Of a stretch of 64,000 nt of DNA, positions 27,210 through 36,536 are shown piece by piece. The stretch is from an uncultured Collinsella sp. (GTDB taxonomy: Bacteria > Actinomycetota > Coriobacteriia > Coriobacteriales > Coriobacteriaceae). The stretch spans positions 18,418 through 82,417 of the forward strand of contig CABRZC010000001.1 in assembly GCA_902475375.1 (NCBI GenBank), given 5' to 3'. The notes beneath the pieces were generated by a model that saw nothing but the letters and a program-made list of their open reading frames with translations, had not been told where the DNA came from and searched no databases. Positions within the stretch are counted from its first letter, which is position 1. Every line of letters starts with the position of its first letter. Made by a program: the position numbers and the translations under genes.

Positions 27210-27624
27210 ACAGATCCCCGCCTGCGCCCAAAAGTTTGCGCATGACCTGTTCGGGGTTAACCGAGCCGTCGCGCGGGGCCAGGGCGGTGATCTTCTTCTG
27301 CATCTTGTACTCGTGCAGCTCTTCCTCGAGCTGGCGCACGCGAGCGCGGAGCTTTTCGTTCTCGCGCTCGCGCTCCTCGGCACGCTCCTTCATATCGAGG
27401 ATGCGCACCACGCCGGCAAGGTTGATGCCCTCGTCGGTCAGCTGGTTGATGAGCTCCAAGCGCTCGATATCGGCACGCGAATACAGGCGCGTGTTGCCGC
27501 CCGAGCGCTGGGGGTTCACCAGGCCCTTGGACTCGTAGACGCGCAGAGTCTGCGGATGCATGCCGGTCAGCTCGGCCGCCACGCTGATCATGTACAGCGG
27601 TTTGTTCCTATTGTCCTCGGCCAT
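27208..27624 (-). CDS. hspR: MerR-family heat-shock repressor HspR
   Basis: A 138-aa regulator. The N-terminus carries the MerR-type winged helix with the HspR signature (LYMISVAAELTGMHPQTLRVYE, then GLVNPQRSGGNTRLYS). A coiled coil (ERERENEKLRARVRQLEEEL) follows. In actinobacteria HspR represses dnaK and clpB together with DnaK as co-repressor. It is the last gene of dnaK-grpE-dnaJ-hspR, 72 bp after dnaJ, so it is autoregulated. The ATG is preceded by GGAAAGGGG. Candidate operators lie at 22303 and 31618. Confidence 0.95.
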   Translation of the reverse strand: MAEDNRNKPLYMISVAAELTGMHPQTLRVYESKGLVNPQRSGGNTRLYSRADIERLELINQLTDEGINLAGVVRILDMKERAEERERENEKLRARVRQLEEELHEYKMQKKITALAPRDGSVNPEQVMRKLLGAGGDL

Positions 27625-27696
27625 GCTACCTGACCCCTTTCCGTCTCGTTATCGTCCATCATAAGCCCGCGGGCGTGGTCGTGCGCCGCGACCGCC

Positions 27697-28662
27697 CTAG
27701 TACGTCGCCTTGTAACGATTGACCTTCTCGCGATAGTCGCGCGTGTCGGCCTCGCGCAGCTTGGTCATGGCATCGCGCTCGTCATCAGACAGGTTCGTGG
27801 GAACCTGCACCTTGATCTCGACGAGCAGCGCGCCCGTACGGCCACGGTGCTTAACGTCGGGCGCGCCCATCTCCTTAAAGCGGAACTTCTTGCCCGTCTG
27901 GGTACCCGCGGGCACCTTCAGACGAACCGTCGCACCGCCGGGCGTCGGCACGTCCACCGTGCAGCCGAGCGCCGCCTCATAGACCGAGACCGGTACCTCC
28001 ATGGTCACGTCGGCACCTTTACGCTTAAACAGCGGGTGCTCCTCCACGTGCGTGGTCACGACCAGGTCGCCGCGCTCGCCGCCGGCAACTCCATACTCGC
28101 CGCGACGCTTGTAGCGCAGTTTGCCGCCGTCGACCGCACCCGCGGGCACCGAGACCGTAATGGTCTGTTGCTCGCCTGTCGAGGGAATGCGGTAGGTGAC
28201 CTTGTGCGTCACGCCGCGAAACGCGTCCTCGGCCGTCACATCGACGGTCAGCGACAGGTCGCCGCCCTTGCGAGCGCGGCTGCGACCCGCACCCGCACCG
28301 GCAGCGCCCGCAGCCCCGGCGAAACCCGAGCCCCAATCGCTGCCCCAGGCGCCGTTGCCGCTAAAGATGCTGTCGAAGATGTCGCCCCAGCCGCTGGCGC
28401 CCGCACCGGCACCGTAGCCGCCGCCATACGCGCCGCCCGCGCCCGGCATGCCGCCAAACATGAGCATCTGGTCGTACTCTTTGCGCTTCTTCTCGTCCGA
28501 AAGCGTCTCGTAGGCCTCGCTGATCTCCTTAAACTTGGCCTCGTCGCCGCCGGCATCGGGGTGATATTTTTGCGCGAGCTTGCGAAACGCACTCTTAATC
28601 TCTTTGTCGGAGGCGCTCTTGGATACGCCCAGGATGTCATAGAAGGTTTTGCCTGCAGCCAT
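27697..28662 (-). CDS. dnaJ: DnaJ-family co-chaperone without zinc finger (CbpA-like)
   Basis: A 321-aa Hsp40. The J domain (about 1-75) has the HPD triad at residues 34-36 that stimulates the DnaK ATPase. A Gly/Ala-rich region (about 77-135) follows, then two beta-sandwich peptide-binding domains. The four CxxCxGxG repeats of classical DnaJ are absent, which makes it a class B (CbpA/DnaJ2) protein, although it occupies the classical dnaJ place in the operon. ATG with GGAGAGGAG upstream. It is separated from grpE by 108 bp holding a GC-rich hairpin. Confidence 0.93.
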   Translation of the reverse strand: MAAGKTFYDILGVSKSASDKEIKSAFRKLAQKYHPDAGGDEAKFKEISEAYETLSDEKKRKEYDQMLMFGGMPGAGGAYGGGYGAGAGASGWGDIFDSIFSGNGAWGSDWGSGFAGAAGAAGAGAGRSRARKGGDLSLTVDVTAEDAFRGVTHKVTYRIPSTGEQQTITVSVPAGAVDGGKLRYKRRGEYGVAGGERGDLVVTTHVEEHPLFKRKGADVTMEVPVSVYEAALGCTVDVPTPGGATVRLKVPAGTQTGKKFRFKEMGAPDVKHRGRTGALLVEIKVQVPTNLSDDERDAMTKLREADTRDYREKVNRYKATY

Positions 28663-28737
28663 CGTAGCTCCTCTCCTGTTATATCCGCCGCCCCTGCGGA
28701 CGGCGGCTCATACTGTCATATGGCACTAGGCCAGAAA

Positions 28738-28763
28738 GGGCCCCGGGTGTTGCCCCGGGGCCC
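28738..28763 (-). terminator. GC-rich hairpin between grpE and dnaJ
   Basis: Inverted repeat GGGCCCCGGG/CCCGGGGCCC with a 6-base loop, followed on the minus strand only by CTTTCT. It probably attenuates transcription or protects the dnaK-grpE message rather than ending it fully. Confidence 0.55.
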
Positions 28764-28770
28764 TTCTCAA

Positions 28771-29613
28771 TTACTCCTCGGTGCTCTCGGCCGTATCGGC
28801 CGTAGCATCCTCGGGCGCCGCTTCGGGCTCCGGTGCGGGGCGCTTCTCGCCACCGTAGGTCACCGTCACCATCGCGGAACGCAGGATGCGATCCGCCATG
28901 CGGTAGCCCTTCTGGTACACATCGTTGACGGTCTCGTCATACTGCGATGCGTCCTCGACGCGACCCACAGCCTGGTGCTCGAGCGGATCGAACGCCTCGC
29001 CCTTGGGGTCGATGGGCTCAACGCCCTCGTGCGCAAACACGTCGAGCAGCTTGGCATGAACCGCGTCAACGCCATCGACGAACTGCTTAAAGTCGTCGGA
29101 AAGCTCCTGGCTGCGGGCATGGTCGATCGCGCGCTCGATATCGTCGATCACCGGCAACAGCGCGGTGACAAGCTTCTCGGTCGCGCGCTCGCGCTCGGCG
29201 ATGCGCTCGTTGGCGGTGCGGCGACGGAAGTTCTCCCAGTCGGCCTGCAGACGAGCGGTTCGCTCGGTAGCGTCCTTCGCCTTGTCCTCGGCGGCCTTCT
29301 GGGCCTCTGCCGCAGCATCGAGCTCATTGCGCACGTCGGCAAGCTCCTTTTGGGCCTGCTCGAACTTGAGCTTAAAGTCGTTGTCGGCGGCCTCCTCACC
29401 GGCGCGGATAGCGGCTTCCACCATCTCGTCCTCGGTCATCGTCGCCTCCTTGTTGGAATCCTCTACCTGGTTCTCGGCAGCCTCGGCGGCCTCGGCCTCG
29501 TTGGCCTCGGTATCGTCGACGGCCTCTACGGGAATCTTCACGTCCTTCTCCTCAGAGTCAACGGGGGCGGCGCCAGCGGCAGCCGCCTCCGTGCGAGCTT
29601 TACGGGCGGACAT
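28771..29613 (-). CDS. grpE: Nucleotide exchange factor GrpE
   Basis: A 280-aa protein, longer than the usual ~200 aa because of an acidic Ala/Glu-rich N-terminal region of about 95 residues. The GrpE core follows: a long coiled-coil helix (about 95-160, with ARLQADWENFRRR), then the beta domain with YGRVE-like VGRVEDASQYDETV and VYQKGYRMADRILRSAMVTV, the family signature. A short acidic tail ends the protein. It releases ADP from DnaK. It lies 2 bp after the dnaK stop, so they are co-translated. A later Met (residue 59) is a possible alternative start. Confidence 0.95.
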   Translation of the reverse strand: MSARKARTEAAAAGAAPVDSEEKDVKIPVEAVDDTEANEAEAAEAAENQVEDSNKEATMTEDEMVEAAIRAGEEAADNDFKLKFEQAQKELADVRNELDAAAEAQKAAEDKAKDATERTARLQADWENFRRRTANERIAERERATEKLVTALLPVIDDIERAIDHARSQELSDDFKQFVDGVDAVHAKLLDVFAHEGVEPIDPKGEAFDPLEHQAVGRVEDASQYDETVNDVYQKGYRMADRILRSAMVTVTYGGEKRPAPEPEAAPEDATADTAESTEE

Positions 29614-29615
29614 GA

Positions 29616-31508
<1,893 letters not shown>

Positions 31509-31617
31509 TAGAAATTCCCTCTCTCTTGTGCGTTCGCACCGCCTCGACGGTCTTTCGCGCGGCGCTTCGGCTTGTCTTTCAGGATGTAGTGTATCCCCTT
31601 ATGGGCCGGAATATACA

Positions 31618-31644
31618 AAATCTAAGTCAATTCATATAAGATTT
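31618..31644 (-). promoter_or_regulatory. Putative HspR operator upstream of dnaK
   Basis: The same arms as before clpB (AAATCTAAGTC and ATATAAGATTT) with a different 5-base spacer, at similar distance from the start codon. On the minus strand TATATT follows just downstream, so binding would cover the promoter. Confidence 0.82.
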
Positions 31645-32017
31645 CTTATCTCTGAGAGTTTAGGTTCTTAAATGCGCAGGTAGATGCGCTGATTGAGTTC
31701 TCGGCAAATCTATCGAGATCTATGTAGAGTTGACTGAGGTGTGAGCCTGAAACTGTGTCCCGTTTTGGACGTGGATTACGGGATGCGGTTTCCGCAAGCA
31801 CGCTCAATCGCCCTATATTACGAGTCACCTTTAGCTAACATTTACGCAGCTCACCGGCCCCACCTGCGCGTTTTTTAGTAAACCTTGGCATACTCGGCGA
31901 ACGGTATGAAGATGCCGGCCAGAGGGTATTGCAAACGGTCGCTCCCGTGGTATGTTTTTGCCCGAATCAAACCGGCGCGCATCGTCTGTAGCGTCGGTCA
32001 ACAGAGAGGAAACTACC
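31645..32017. promoter_or_regulatory. Intergenic region dnaK-ferredoxin with possible ferredoxin promoter
   Basis: Plus-strand boxes TTGCAA (31929-31934) and TATGTT (31951-31956) with a 16-base spacer lie about 60 bp before the ferredoxin start and are the best promoter I can see. The rest (31645-31925) shows no gene or repeat; the open frames there have no ribosome sites. Confidence 0.4.
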
Positions 32018-32203
32018 ATGGCTCATCCCGTAATTGATGCCGACGAGTGCATCGCTTGTGGCGTTTGCGTCGACACCTGCCCCGCTGGCGTTCTGGAGCT
32101 CCAGGACGTCGCTACCGTCGCTGACGAGGACTCCTGCGTCGCCTGTGGCGCTTGCCAGGACGCTTGCCCCGCCGGCGCGATCACCGAGATCGTCGAGGAG
32201 TAA
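32018..32203 (+). CDS. 2[4Fe-4S] ferredoxin
   Basis: A 61-aa clostridial-type ferredoxin. Two cluster motifs are complete: CIACGVCVDTCPAG and CVACGACQDACPAG. It is a low-potential electron carrier for anaerobic enzymes, acting in the cytoplasm. ATG at 32018 follows AGAGAGGAAA; an upstream in-frame ATG (31952) would add a 22-residue extension without a ribosome site and is unlikely. It is monocistronic, with a strong terminator 44 bp downstream. Confidence 0.95.
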   Translation: MAHPVIDADECIACGVCVDTCPAGVLELQDVATVADEDSCVACGACQDACPAGAITEIVEE

Positions 32204-32246
32204 CAACTCCCCCACTTGCACACTCAAAAGTACACCGTGCACAAAA

Positions 32247-32283
32247 AAGGAGGCCTCCGCATCGCCGCGGAGGCCTCCTTTTG
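32247..32283 (+). terminator. Rho-independent terminator after ferredoxin
   Basis: A 14-bp perfect stem (AAGGAGGCCTCCGC/GCGGAGGCCTCCTT) with a 6-base loop and flanking A and T runs. It can act in both directions. Confidence 0.92.
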
Positions 32284-32320
32284 CTTATATGGGCAGCTAA
32301 TTTGGAGGGGGACCCTTGGC

Positions 32321-32387
32321 AGTTGCGGTGGAATAGTTCCTGTTTTATGGCTTGGATGCCGATTTTAGGAACTATTTCACCGCAACT
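32321..32387. repeat. Palindromic repeat, family A, copy 4
   Basis: 20-base arms (AGTTGCGGTGGAATAGTTCC and complement, one mismatch) with a 27-base unrelated loop. It lies between the ends of the ferredoxin and niaR genes. Confidence 0.85.
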
Positions 32388-32404
32388 TATAGATGCGGCG
32401 TCGA

Positions 32405-32950
32405 CTAGGACAAATCGTCTTCGTAGGGCATCAGGTCTGCCAAGTAGCCTTTCTCCTTGAGTATGGCCTCGATCTCGTCGAGGGTCTGCTCGTCCTCCGC
32501 CGCGATGCGATGGAAGTGATAGCCGCTCGTCACCGTTAGTAGCGGGAAACTCTTGCCGCTCTCGATATCGTGCAGGTAGCGCTCAACATCGCGACGATTG
32601 CGAATGTCCAGGTCGGCCGTGATCTTGCCGTACACGCGGTGATTGACGATCACGTTGAGCACGGCTCCTCCGGCGTCGACGATACTCGTAAGCTCATCGC
32701 CTGCCTGCTCCACGCCGTGGCGAACCTTGACCAAGCGCGTGGGCACAGCGGGGCTGCTGGGGGCCTCCTGCAGCACGTAGCCGCGATTGGTCGCCACGAT
32801 ATCGTGCCCATCGGCACGCAGCAGGGCGATGTCTTGCACGACAATCTGGCGGCTCACGCCAACCTCACGGGCAAGTGCGCTGCCCGAAACGGGCTCCTTG
32901 GCTTCCTCGAGCACGGCCATGATGGAACGGCGACGCTCGCGGGCGTCCAT
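32405..32950 (-). CDS. niaR: NAD-biosynthesis repressor NiaR
   Basis: A 181-aa regulator with an N-terminal HTH_11 winged helix (GSALAREVGVSRQIVVQDIALLR) and a C-terminal 3H domain, named for conserved histidines, which are visible in NHRVYGK, RYLHDIE and YHFHRI. NiaR (formerly YrxA) senses niacin and represses NAD synthesis and niacin uptake genes in Gram-positive bacteria and Thermotoga. It is the last gene of nadA-nadB-nadC-niaR, and its start overlaps the nadC stop by one base. The perfect palindrome before nadA is the likely operator, giving autoregulation. Confidence 0.9.
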   Translation of the reverse strand: MDARERRRSIMAVLEEAKEPVSGSALAREVGVSRQIVVQDIALLRADGHDIVATNRGYVLQEAPSSPAVPTRLVKVRHGVEQAGDELTSIVDAGGAVLNVIVNHRVYGKITADLDIRNRRDVERYLHDIESGKSFPLLTVTSGYHFHRIAAEDEQTLDEIEAILKEKGYLADLMPYEDDLS

Positions 32951-33810
32951 TATTTACCGTCCAGCAGACGCAGGTGCTTGAGCGAGAGGTCGAGAATCGG
33001 CGCAGAGTGCGTCAGCGCCCCCGAGCTAATAAAGTCAACGCCCAGGTCGGCGAGCGCGCGGATATTGTTGGCGTCCACGTTGCCCGAGCACTCGGTCTTG
33101 GCGCGACCGGCGATAAGCTCAATCGCGGCAGCCATGTCGTCGTGGGTCATGTTGTCGAACATGATGATATCGGCGCCGGCCTCAACTGCCTCGCGCACCA
33201 TATCCAGATTCTCGCACTCAATCTCGACCGTCGTGGTAAACGATGCATGGGCGCGCGCCATCTCGATCGCACGCGTCACGCCGCCGGCGGCATCGATGTG
33301 GTTGTCCTTGAGCATGACGGCCGTCGACAGGTTGTAACGGTGATTGCTGCCGCCGCCGATCTCGACCGCGGCTTTCTCGAAGACGCGCATGCCCGGCGTG
33401 GTCTTGCGCGTGTCGACGAGCACGGTCTTGGTGCCCTCGAGCACCGCGGCCATCTGGTGTGTATAGGTAGCGATGCCGCTCATGCGCTGCAGGTAGTTGA
33501 GCGCCACGCGCTCGCCCGAAAGCAGCACGCGCGCATCGCCGCGCACCTGGCCCACGTGGTCACCGGCGTGCACCTCGTCGCCATCGACGACATCAAACAG
33601 CACCGAGCTCTGCGGATCCAGCAACTCAAAGGTGCGGGCAAACACATCCAAGCCGGCGATGATGCCATCGGCCTTGGCGATAAGCTCCACCGTGGCGGAG
33701 CGCGCCGTGGGACACACGCTCGCCGTGCTCACGTCCTCAAACGTGATGTCCTCGCGCAGGGCCTGCAGAATCAGATCATCGACGACGAGCTTCATGGTAA
33801 TGGGGTTCAT
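32950..33810 (-). CDS. nadC: Quinolinate phosphoribosyltransferase (decarboxylating)
   Basis: A 286-aa enzyme forming nicotinate mononucleotide from quinolinate and PRPP, the third step of de novo NAD synthesis. Signature blocks: ERVALNYLQRMSGIAT, DTRKTTPGMR, GGGSNHRYNL and DNHI. The C-terminal EVDFISSGALTHS-like block appears as GVDFISSGALTHS. Length is normal. It lies 3 bp after nadB; its stop overlaps the niaR start. Confidence 0.95.
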   Translation of the reverse strand: MNPITMKLVVDDLILQALREDITFEDVSTASVCPTARSATVELIAKADGIIAGLDVFARTFELLDPQSSVLFDVVDGDEVHAGDHVGQVRGDARVLLSGERVALNYLQRMSGIATYTHQMAAVLEGTKTVLVDTRKTTPGMRVFEKAAVEIGGGSNHRYNLSTAVMLKDNHIDAAGGVTRAIEMARAHASFTTTVEIECENLDMVREAVEAGADIIMFDNMTHDDMAAAIELIAGRAKTECSGNVDANNIRALADLGVDFISSGALTHSAPILDLSLKHLRLLDGK

Positions 33811-33813
33811 GGT

Positions 33814-35190
33814 CTACTCCTCCACGGCCTGCGTGCCGGCGGCACGGGCCAAATCATCGATTGCCAGGGTGTCGGCGCTCAGGGCGCGATGACGGCCATC
33901 GAGCGCGGGATCGCCCGCCTGCTCTACGGCCAGTGACTCGCCGGTACGCATGTACCACGCGGCGCGGCGGCCCCAAACCAGAGACTCGAGCAGGCTGTTT
34001 GATGCAAGGCGGTTCTTGCCGTGAACGCCGTTGCAAGCCGTCTCGCCCGCGGCGTAGAGCTCGAGCATCGAGGTGCGGCCGTCCTTGTCAACCCACACGC
34101 CGCCCATAAAGTAGTGCTGCGTGGGCGTAACGGGGATGGGCTCGTCCAAGATGTCGCGGCCGTCCTCCAGGCAGCGTGCTCGGATGTTGGCGAAGTGCCC
34201 GGTCACCACGTCGCGCTCGACGGGGGCAAAGCTTAGCCACTCGTGCTCGGTGCCGTCCTGCTTCATCTGCTCGCGAATAGCGGCGGCGACCACATCGCGT
34301 GGCTGAAGCTCGTCGGTAAAGCGCTCACCGGCGGCATTGAGCAAAATCGCTCCCTCGCCGCGGCAGCTCTCGCTGATCAGGAAGGTGCGGCCCGGCTGCG
34401 GCGAGAACAGACCCGTGGGGTGAATCTGCACGTAGTCCAGGTGCTCCATCTTAATGCCATGCTCCTGAGCGATGTAGCAGGCATCGCCCGTGAGCTGCGG
34501 GTAGTTGGTCGAATGGTCGTATACGCCGCCGATGCCGCCCGTCGCCCACAGCGTGTGGCGGGCATGGATTTTAAACGGCTCGCCGGCATGCACGCCCTCG
34601 GTGACATTTGCCAGCTCGTCGGCGGGACGAACCGAGTTGTCCTCGTCCACGGGAACGGCGACGACGCCGGTGCACACCGTGGCGCCGTCACGCTCGCCCG
34701 TCAGGATGTCGGTCATGGCCACGTGCTCCAAAATCTGCACGTTATCCAGCTTGCGAACGGCCTGGAGCAGCTTGGTTGTGATCTCCTTGCCCGTAATGTC
34801 GGCATGGAAGGCAATGCGCGGGCGGCTGTGTGCGCCCTCGCGGGTAAAGTCGAGGCTGCCGTCGGCCTTGCGCTCAAAATCCACGCCCATGGCCAGCAGG
34901 TCGTTGATGACCGAGCGGCTCGAGCGGATCATGATGTCGACGCTCTCGCGGCGGTTCTCGTAGTGGCCGGCGTGCATGGTGTCCTCAAAGAAGGCGTCAT
35001 AGTCGGAGCCTTCGGGCAGCACGCAGATGCCACCCTGCGCGAGCATCGAATCGCACTCGTCGACAGCGCCCTTGGAGAGCATGATCACGCGCGCGCTCGT
35101 CGGCAGATTGAGGGCCGCATATAGGCCCGCCACGCCGCAACCGGCAATGACGACGTCGCACTCCATGTCGGGGTATTGTTTGGTTTCCAC
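33814..35190 (-). CDS. nadB: L-aspartate oxidase
   Basis: A 458-aa flavoprotein oxidising aspartate to iminoaspartate, the substrate of NadA. The N-terminus has the FAD site VVIAGCGVAGLYAA. Further motifs are SKGAVDECDSMLAQGG, the HARHTLWATGGIGG region, HPTG and the C-terminal GRTSMLELYAAGETACNGVHGKNRLASNSLLE block. I chose a GTG start at 35190 with GGGAGAGG 7 bp upstream; the longer open frame has no ribosome site. It is shorter than the ~530-aa E. coli enzyme because the C-terminal helical domain is mostly missing, as in some anaerobes. In an anaerobe fumarate probably replaces oxygen as acceptor. Confidence 0.93.
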   Translation of the reverse strand: METKQYPDMECDVVIAGCGVAGLYAALNLPTSARVIMLSKGAVDECDSMLAQGGICVLPEGSDYDAFFEDTMHAGHYENRRESVDIMIRSSRSVINDLLAMGVDFERKADGSLDFTREGAHSRPRIAFHADITGKEITTKLLQAVRKLDNVQILEHVAMTDILTGERDGATVCTGVVAVPVDEDNSVRPADELANVTEGVHAGEPFKIHARHTLWATGGIGGVYDHSTNYPQLTGDACYIAQEHGIKMEHLDYVQIHPTGLFSPQPGRTFLISESCRGEGAILLNAAGERFTDELQPRDVVAAAIREQMKQDGTEHEWLSFAPVERDVVTGHFANIRARCLEDGRDILDEPIPVTPTQHYFMGGVWVDKDGRTSMLELYAAGETACNGVHGKNRLASNSLLESLVWGRRAAWYMRTGESLAVEQAGDPALDGRHRALSADTLAIDDLARAAGTQAVEE

Positions 35191-35213
35191 AGGAATCCTC
35201 TCCCTTGAATGTG

Positions 35214-35234
35214 ACATAAGGGACTGTCCCTCAT
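35214..35234. repeat. Small palindrome between nadA and nadB
   Basis: AGGGACTGTCCCT, a 13-base palindrome in the 55-bp nadA-nadB spacer. Its core resembles the GGGACAG motif of repeat families B and D in the window, so it may be a remnant of such an element. Confidence 0.35.
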
Positions 35235-35245
35235 GCCGCATTGTT

Positions 35246-36271
35246 CTAGCGCGCTGCGTACTCGAGCATGCGATCCAGCGTAAGTTTGGCCTGGTCGGCG
35301 GCCTCGTCCGACACGCCGATCTGCACCTCACCCTCGCCCGTCTCCAGGCAGCACACGAGCTTTTCGAGCGTGATGAGATCCATGTTGACGCAGGTGGGCT
35401 GCACCGCAGGGAAGTAGAACTTTTTGCCGGTGCCCTCGCAGCGGCGCTCGAGCTCGTAGAGCACGCCGCGAACCGTCACGATGATGAACTCACTCGCATC
35501 CGACTCCTCGGCGTACTTGATGATGCCGGCGGTGGAGCCGATGTAGTCGGCCTCGGCAAGGACGTCGGCCTTGCACTCGGGGTGCGCCAGCACGAGCGCG
35601 TCGGGATGCGCCTCCTGCGCGTCGACAATCTGCTCGACGGTGATGACGTGATGACGCGGGCAATAGCCATTGTTGAGGATGACGTGCTTTTGCGGCACCT
35701 GCTCGGCTACGAAGCGGCCCAGGTTTTGATCGGGGATGAACAGGACGTGTTGCTGCGGCAGCTCGGACACGATCTTGACGGCGTTGAAGCTGGTGACGCA
35801 CACGTCGCTCCAGCTCTTGATCTCGACCGTCGAGTTGACGTAGCAGACCACGGCAAGGTCGTCGCCGTACTCGGCGCGCGCCGCATCGACCGTCTCGCGC
35901 TTGACCATGTGCGCCATGGGGCAGTCCGCACCCGGCTCGGGCAGCAGCACGGTCTTAGTGGGATTGAGCAGCTTGGCGCTCTCACCCATAAACTCCACGC
36001 CGCACAGCACGATGGTCTGCTGCGGCAGGCTTTTGGCGAGCTTTGCCAGGTAAAAGCTGTCGCCGACGTAATCGGCAACGGCCTGGACCTCGGGCGCCAC
36101 ATAGTAGTGCGCCAAGATCGCCGCGTCACGTTGGGTTTTTAGTTGCTGAATGGCCTCGACGAGCTCTGCGGGCACCAGTGCCGCGCGCTCCGTTGCCGTC
36201 GTTGCCGATGCCAGGCCGGCCGCAATGTCGCGTGCAAGCTCCGATGCATCCATGTTCGCGCTCTGTGCCAT
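35246..36271 (-). CDS. nadA: Quinolinate synthase
   Basis: A 341-aa [4Fe-4S] enzyme condensing iminoaspartate with dihydroxyacetone phosphate to quinolinate. Recognisable blocks: AILAHYYVAPEVQAVADYVGDS, FMGESAKLLNP, PGADCPMAHM, CYVNSTVEIK, and HPECKADV near residue 235. Length fits the long-form family. ATG 36271 with GAGAGGGG upstream. First gene of nadABC-niaR. The promoter overlaps a perfect 19+6+19 palindrome. Confidence 0.95.
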   Translation of the reverse strand: MAQSANMDASELARDIAAGLASATTATERAALVPAELVEAIQQLKTQRDAAILAHYYVAPEVQAVADYVGDSFYLAKLAKSLPQQTIVLCGVEFMGESAKLLNPTKTVLLPEPGADCPMAHMVKRETVDAARAEYGDDLAVVCYVNSTVEIKSWSDVCVTSFNAVKIVSELPQQHVLFIPDQNLGRFVAEQVPQKHVILNNGYCPRHHVITVEQIVDAQEAHPDALVLAHPECKADVLAEADYIGSTAGIIKYAEESDASEFIIVTVRGVLYELERRCEGTGKKFYFPAVQPTCVNMDLITLEKLVCCLETGEGEVQIGVSDEAADQAKLTLDRMLEYAAR

Positions 36272-36306
36272 CAAGGCCCCTCTCTTTTGGCGAATCTTGG
36301 GGCTTT

Positions 36307-36356
36307 AGTATGACACCTAGGTTTACAGCTGACAAGACAGCTGTAAACCTAGGTGT
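36307..36356 (-). promoter_or_regulatory. nadA promoter with candidate NiaR operator
   Basis: On the minus strand TTGTCA (36335-36330) and CATACT (36312-36307) with a 17-base spacer form a good sigma-70 promoter 36 bp before the nadA start. A perfect palindrome with 19-base arms ACACCTAGGTTTACAGCTG (36313-36331 and 36338-36356) covers the -35 box and spacer. Its centre reads ACAGCTGACAAGACAGCTGT. The niaR gene in the same operon makes NiaR the obvious candidate ligand-sensing repressor. Confidence 0.75.
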
Positions 36357-36376
36357 AAAGTTGAAATAAAGATTCA

Positions 36377-36443
36377 ATCATGCAGCAGGTCCATTTTCGA
36401 ACTGGCAAGCTGAGGATAGTCGAAAATGGACCTGCCGCATGAT
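36377..36443. repeat. Inverted repeat, unclassified
   Basis: 24-base arms (ATCATGCAGCAGGTCCATTT...) with one mismatch and a 19-base loop, lying between the nadA promoter and the terminator of the large surface-protein gene. Only one copy is seen in the window. Confidence 0.75.
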
Positions 36444-36488
36444 TCGAGCCGCCCGTTTTGCCTTGGCCCGAGAGGCGGTGGGCATAGA

Positions 36489-36520
36489 AGCGGGTCCGGA
36501 TCGCTCGATCCGGACCCGCT
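36489..36520 (-). terminator. Terminator hairpin after the large surface-protein gene
   Basis: A 14-bp perfect stem (AGCGGGTCCGGATC and complement) with a 4-base loop, 17 bp after the stop codon on the minus strand. The following sequence is only weakly T-rich (TCTAT). Confidence 0.7.
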
Positions 36521-36536
36521 GGGAACTGGCATGCGG

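Noticed and set aside
27697..28662. Calling this the classical DnaJ with zinc finger lost by frameshift
   Set aside because: The reading frame is continuous and the length and domain order match class B proteins; no remnants of CxxCxGxG are seen.
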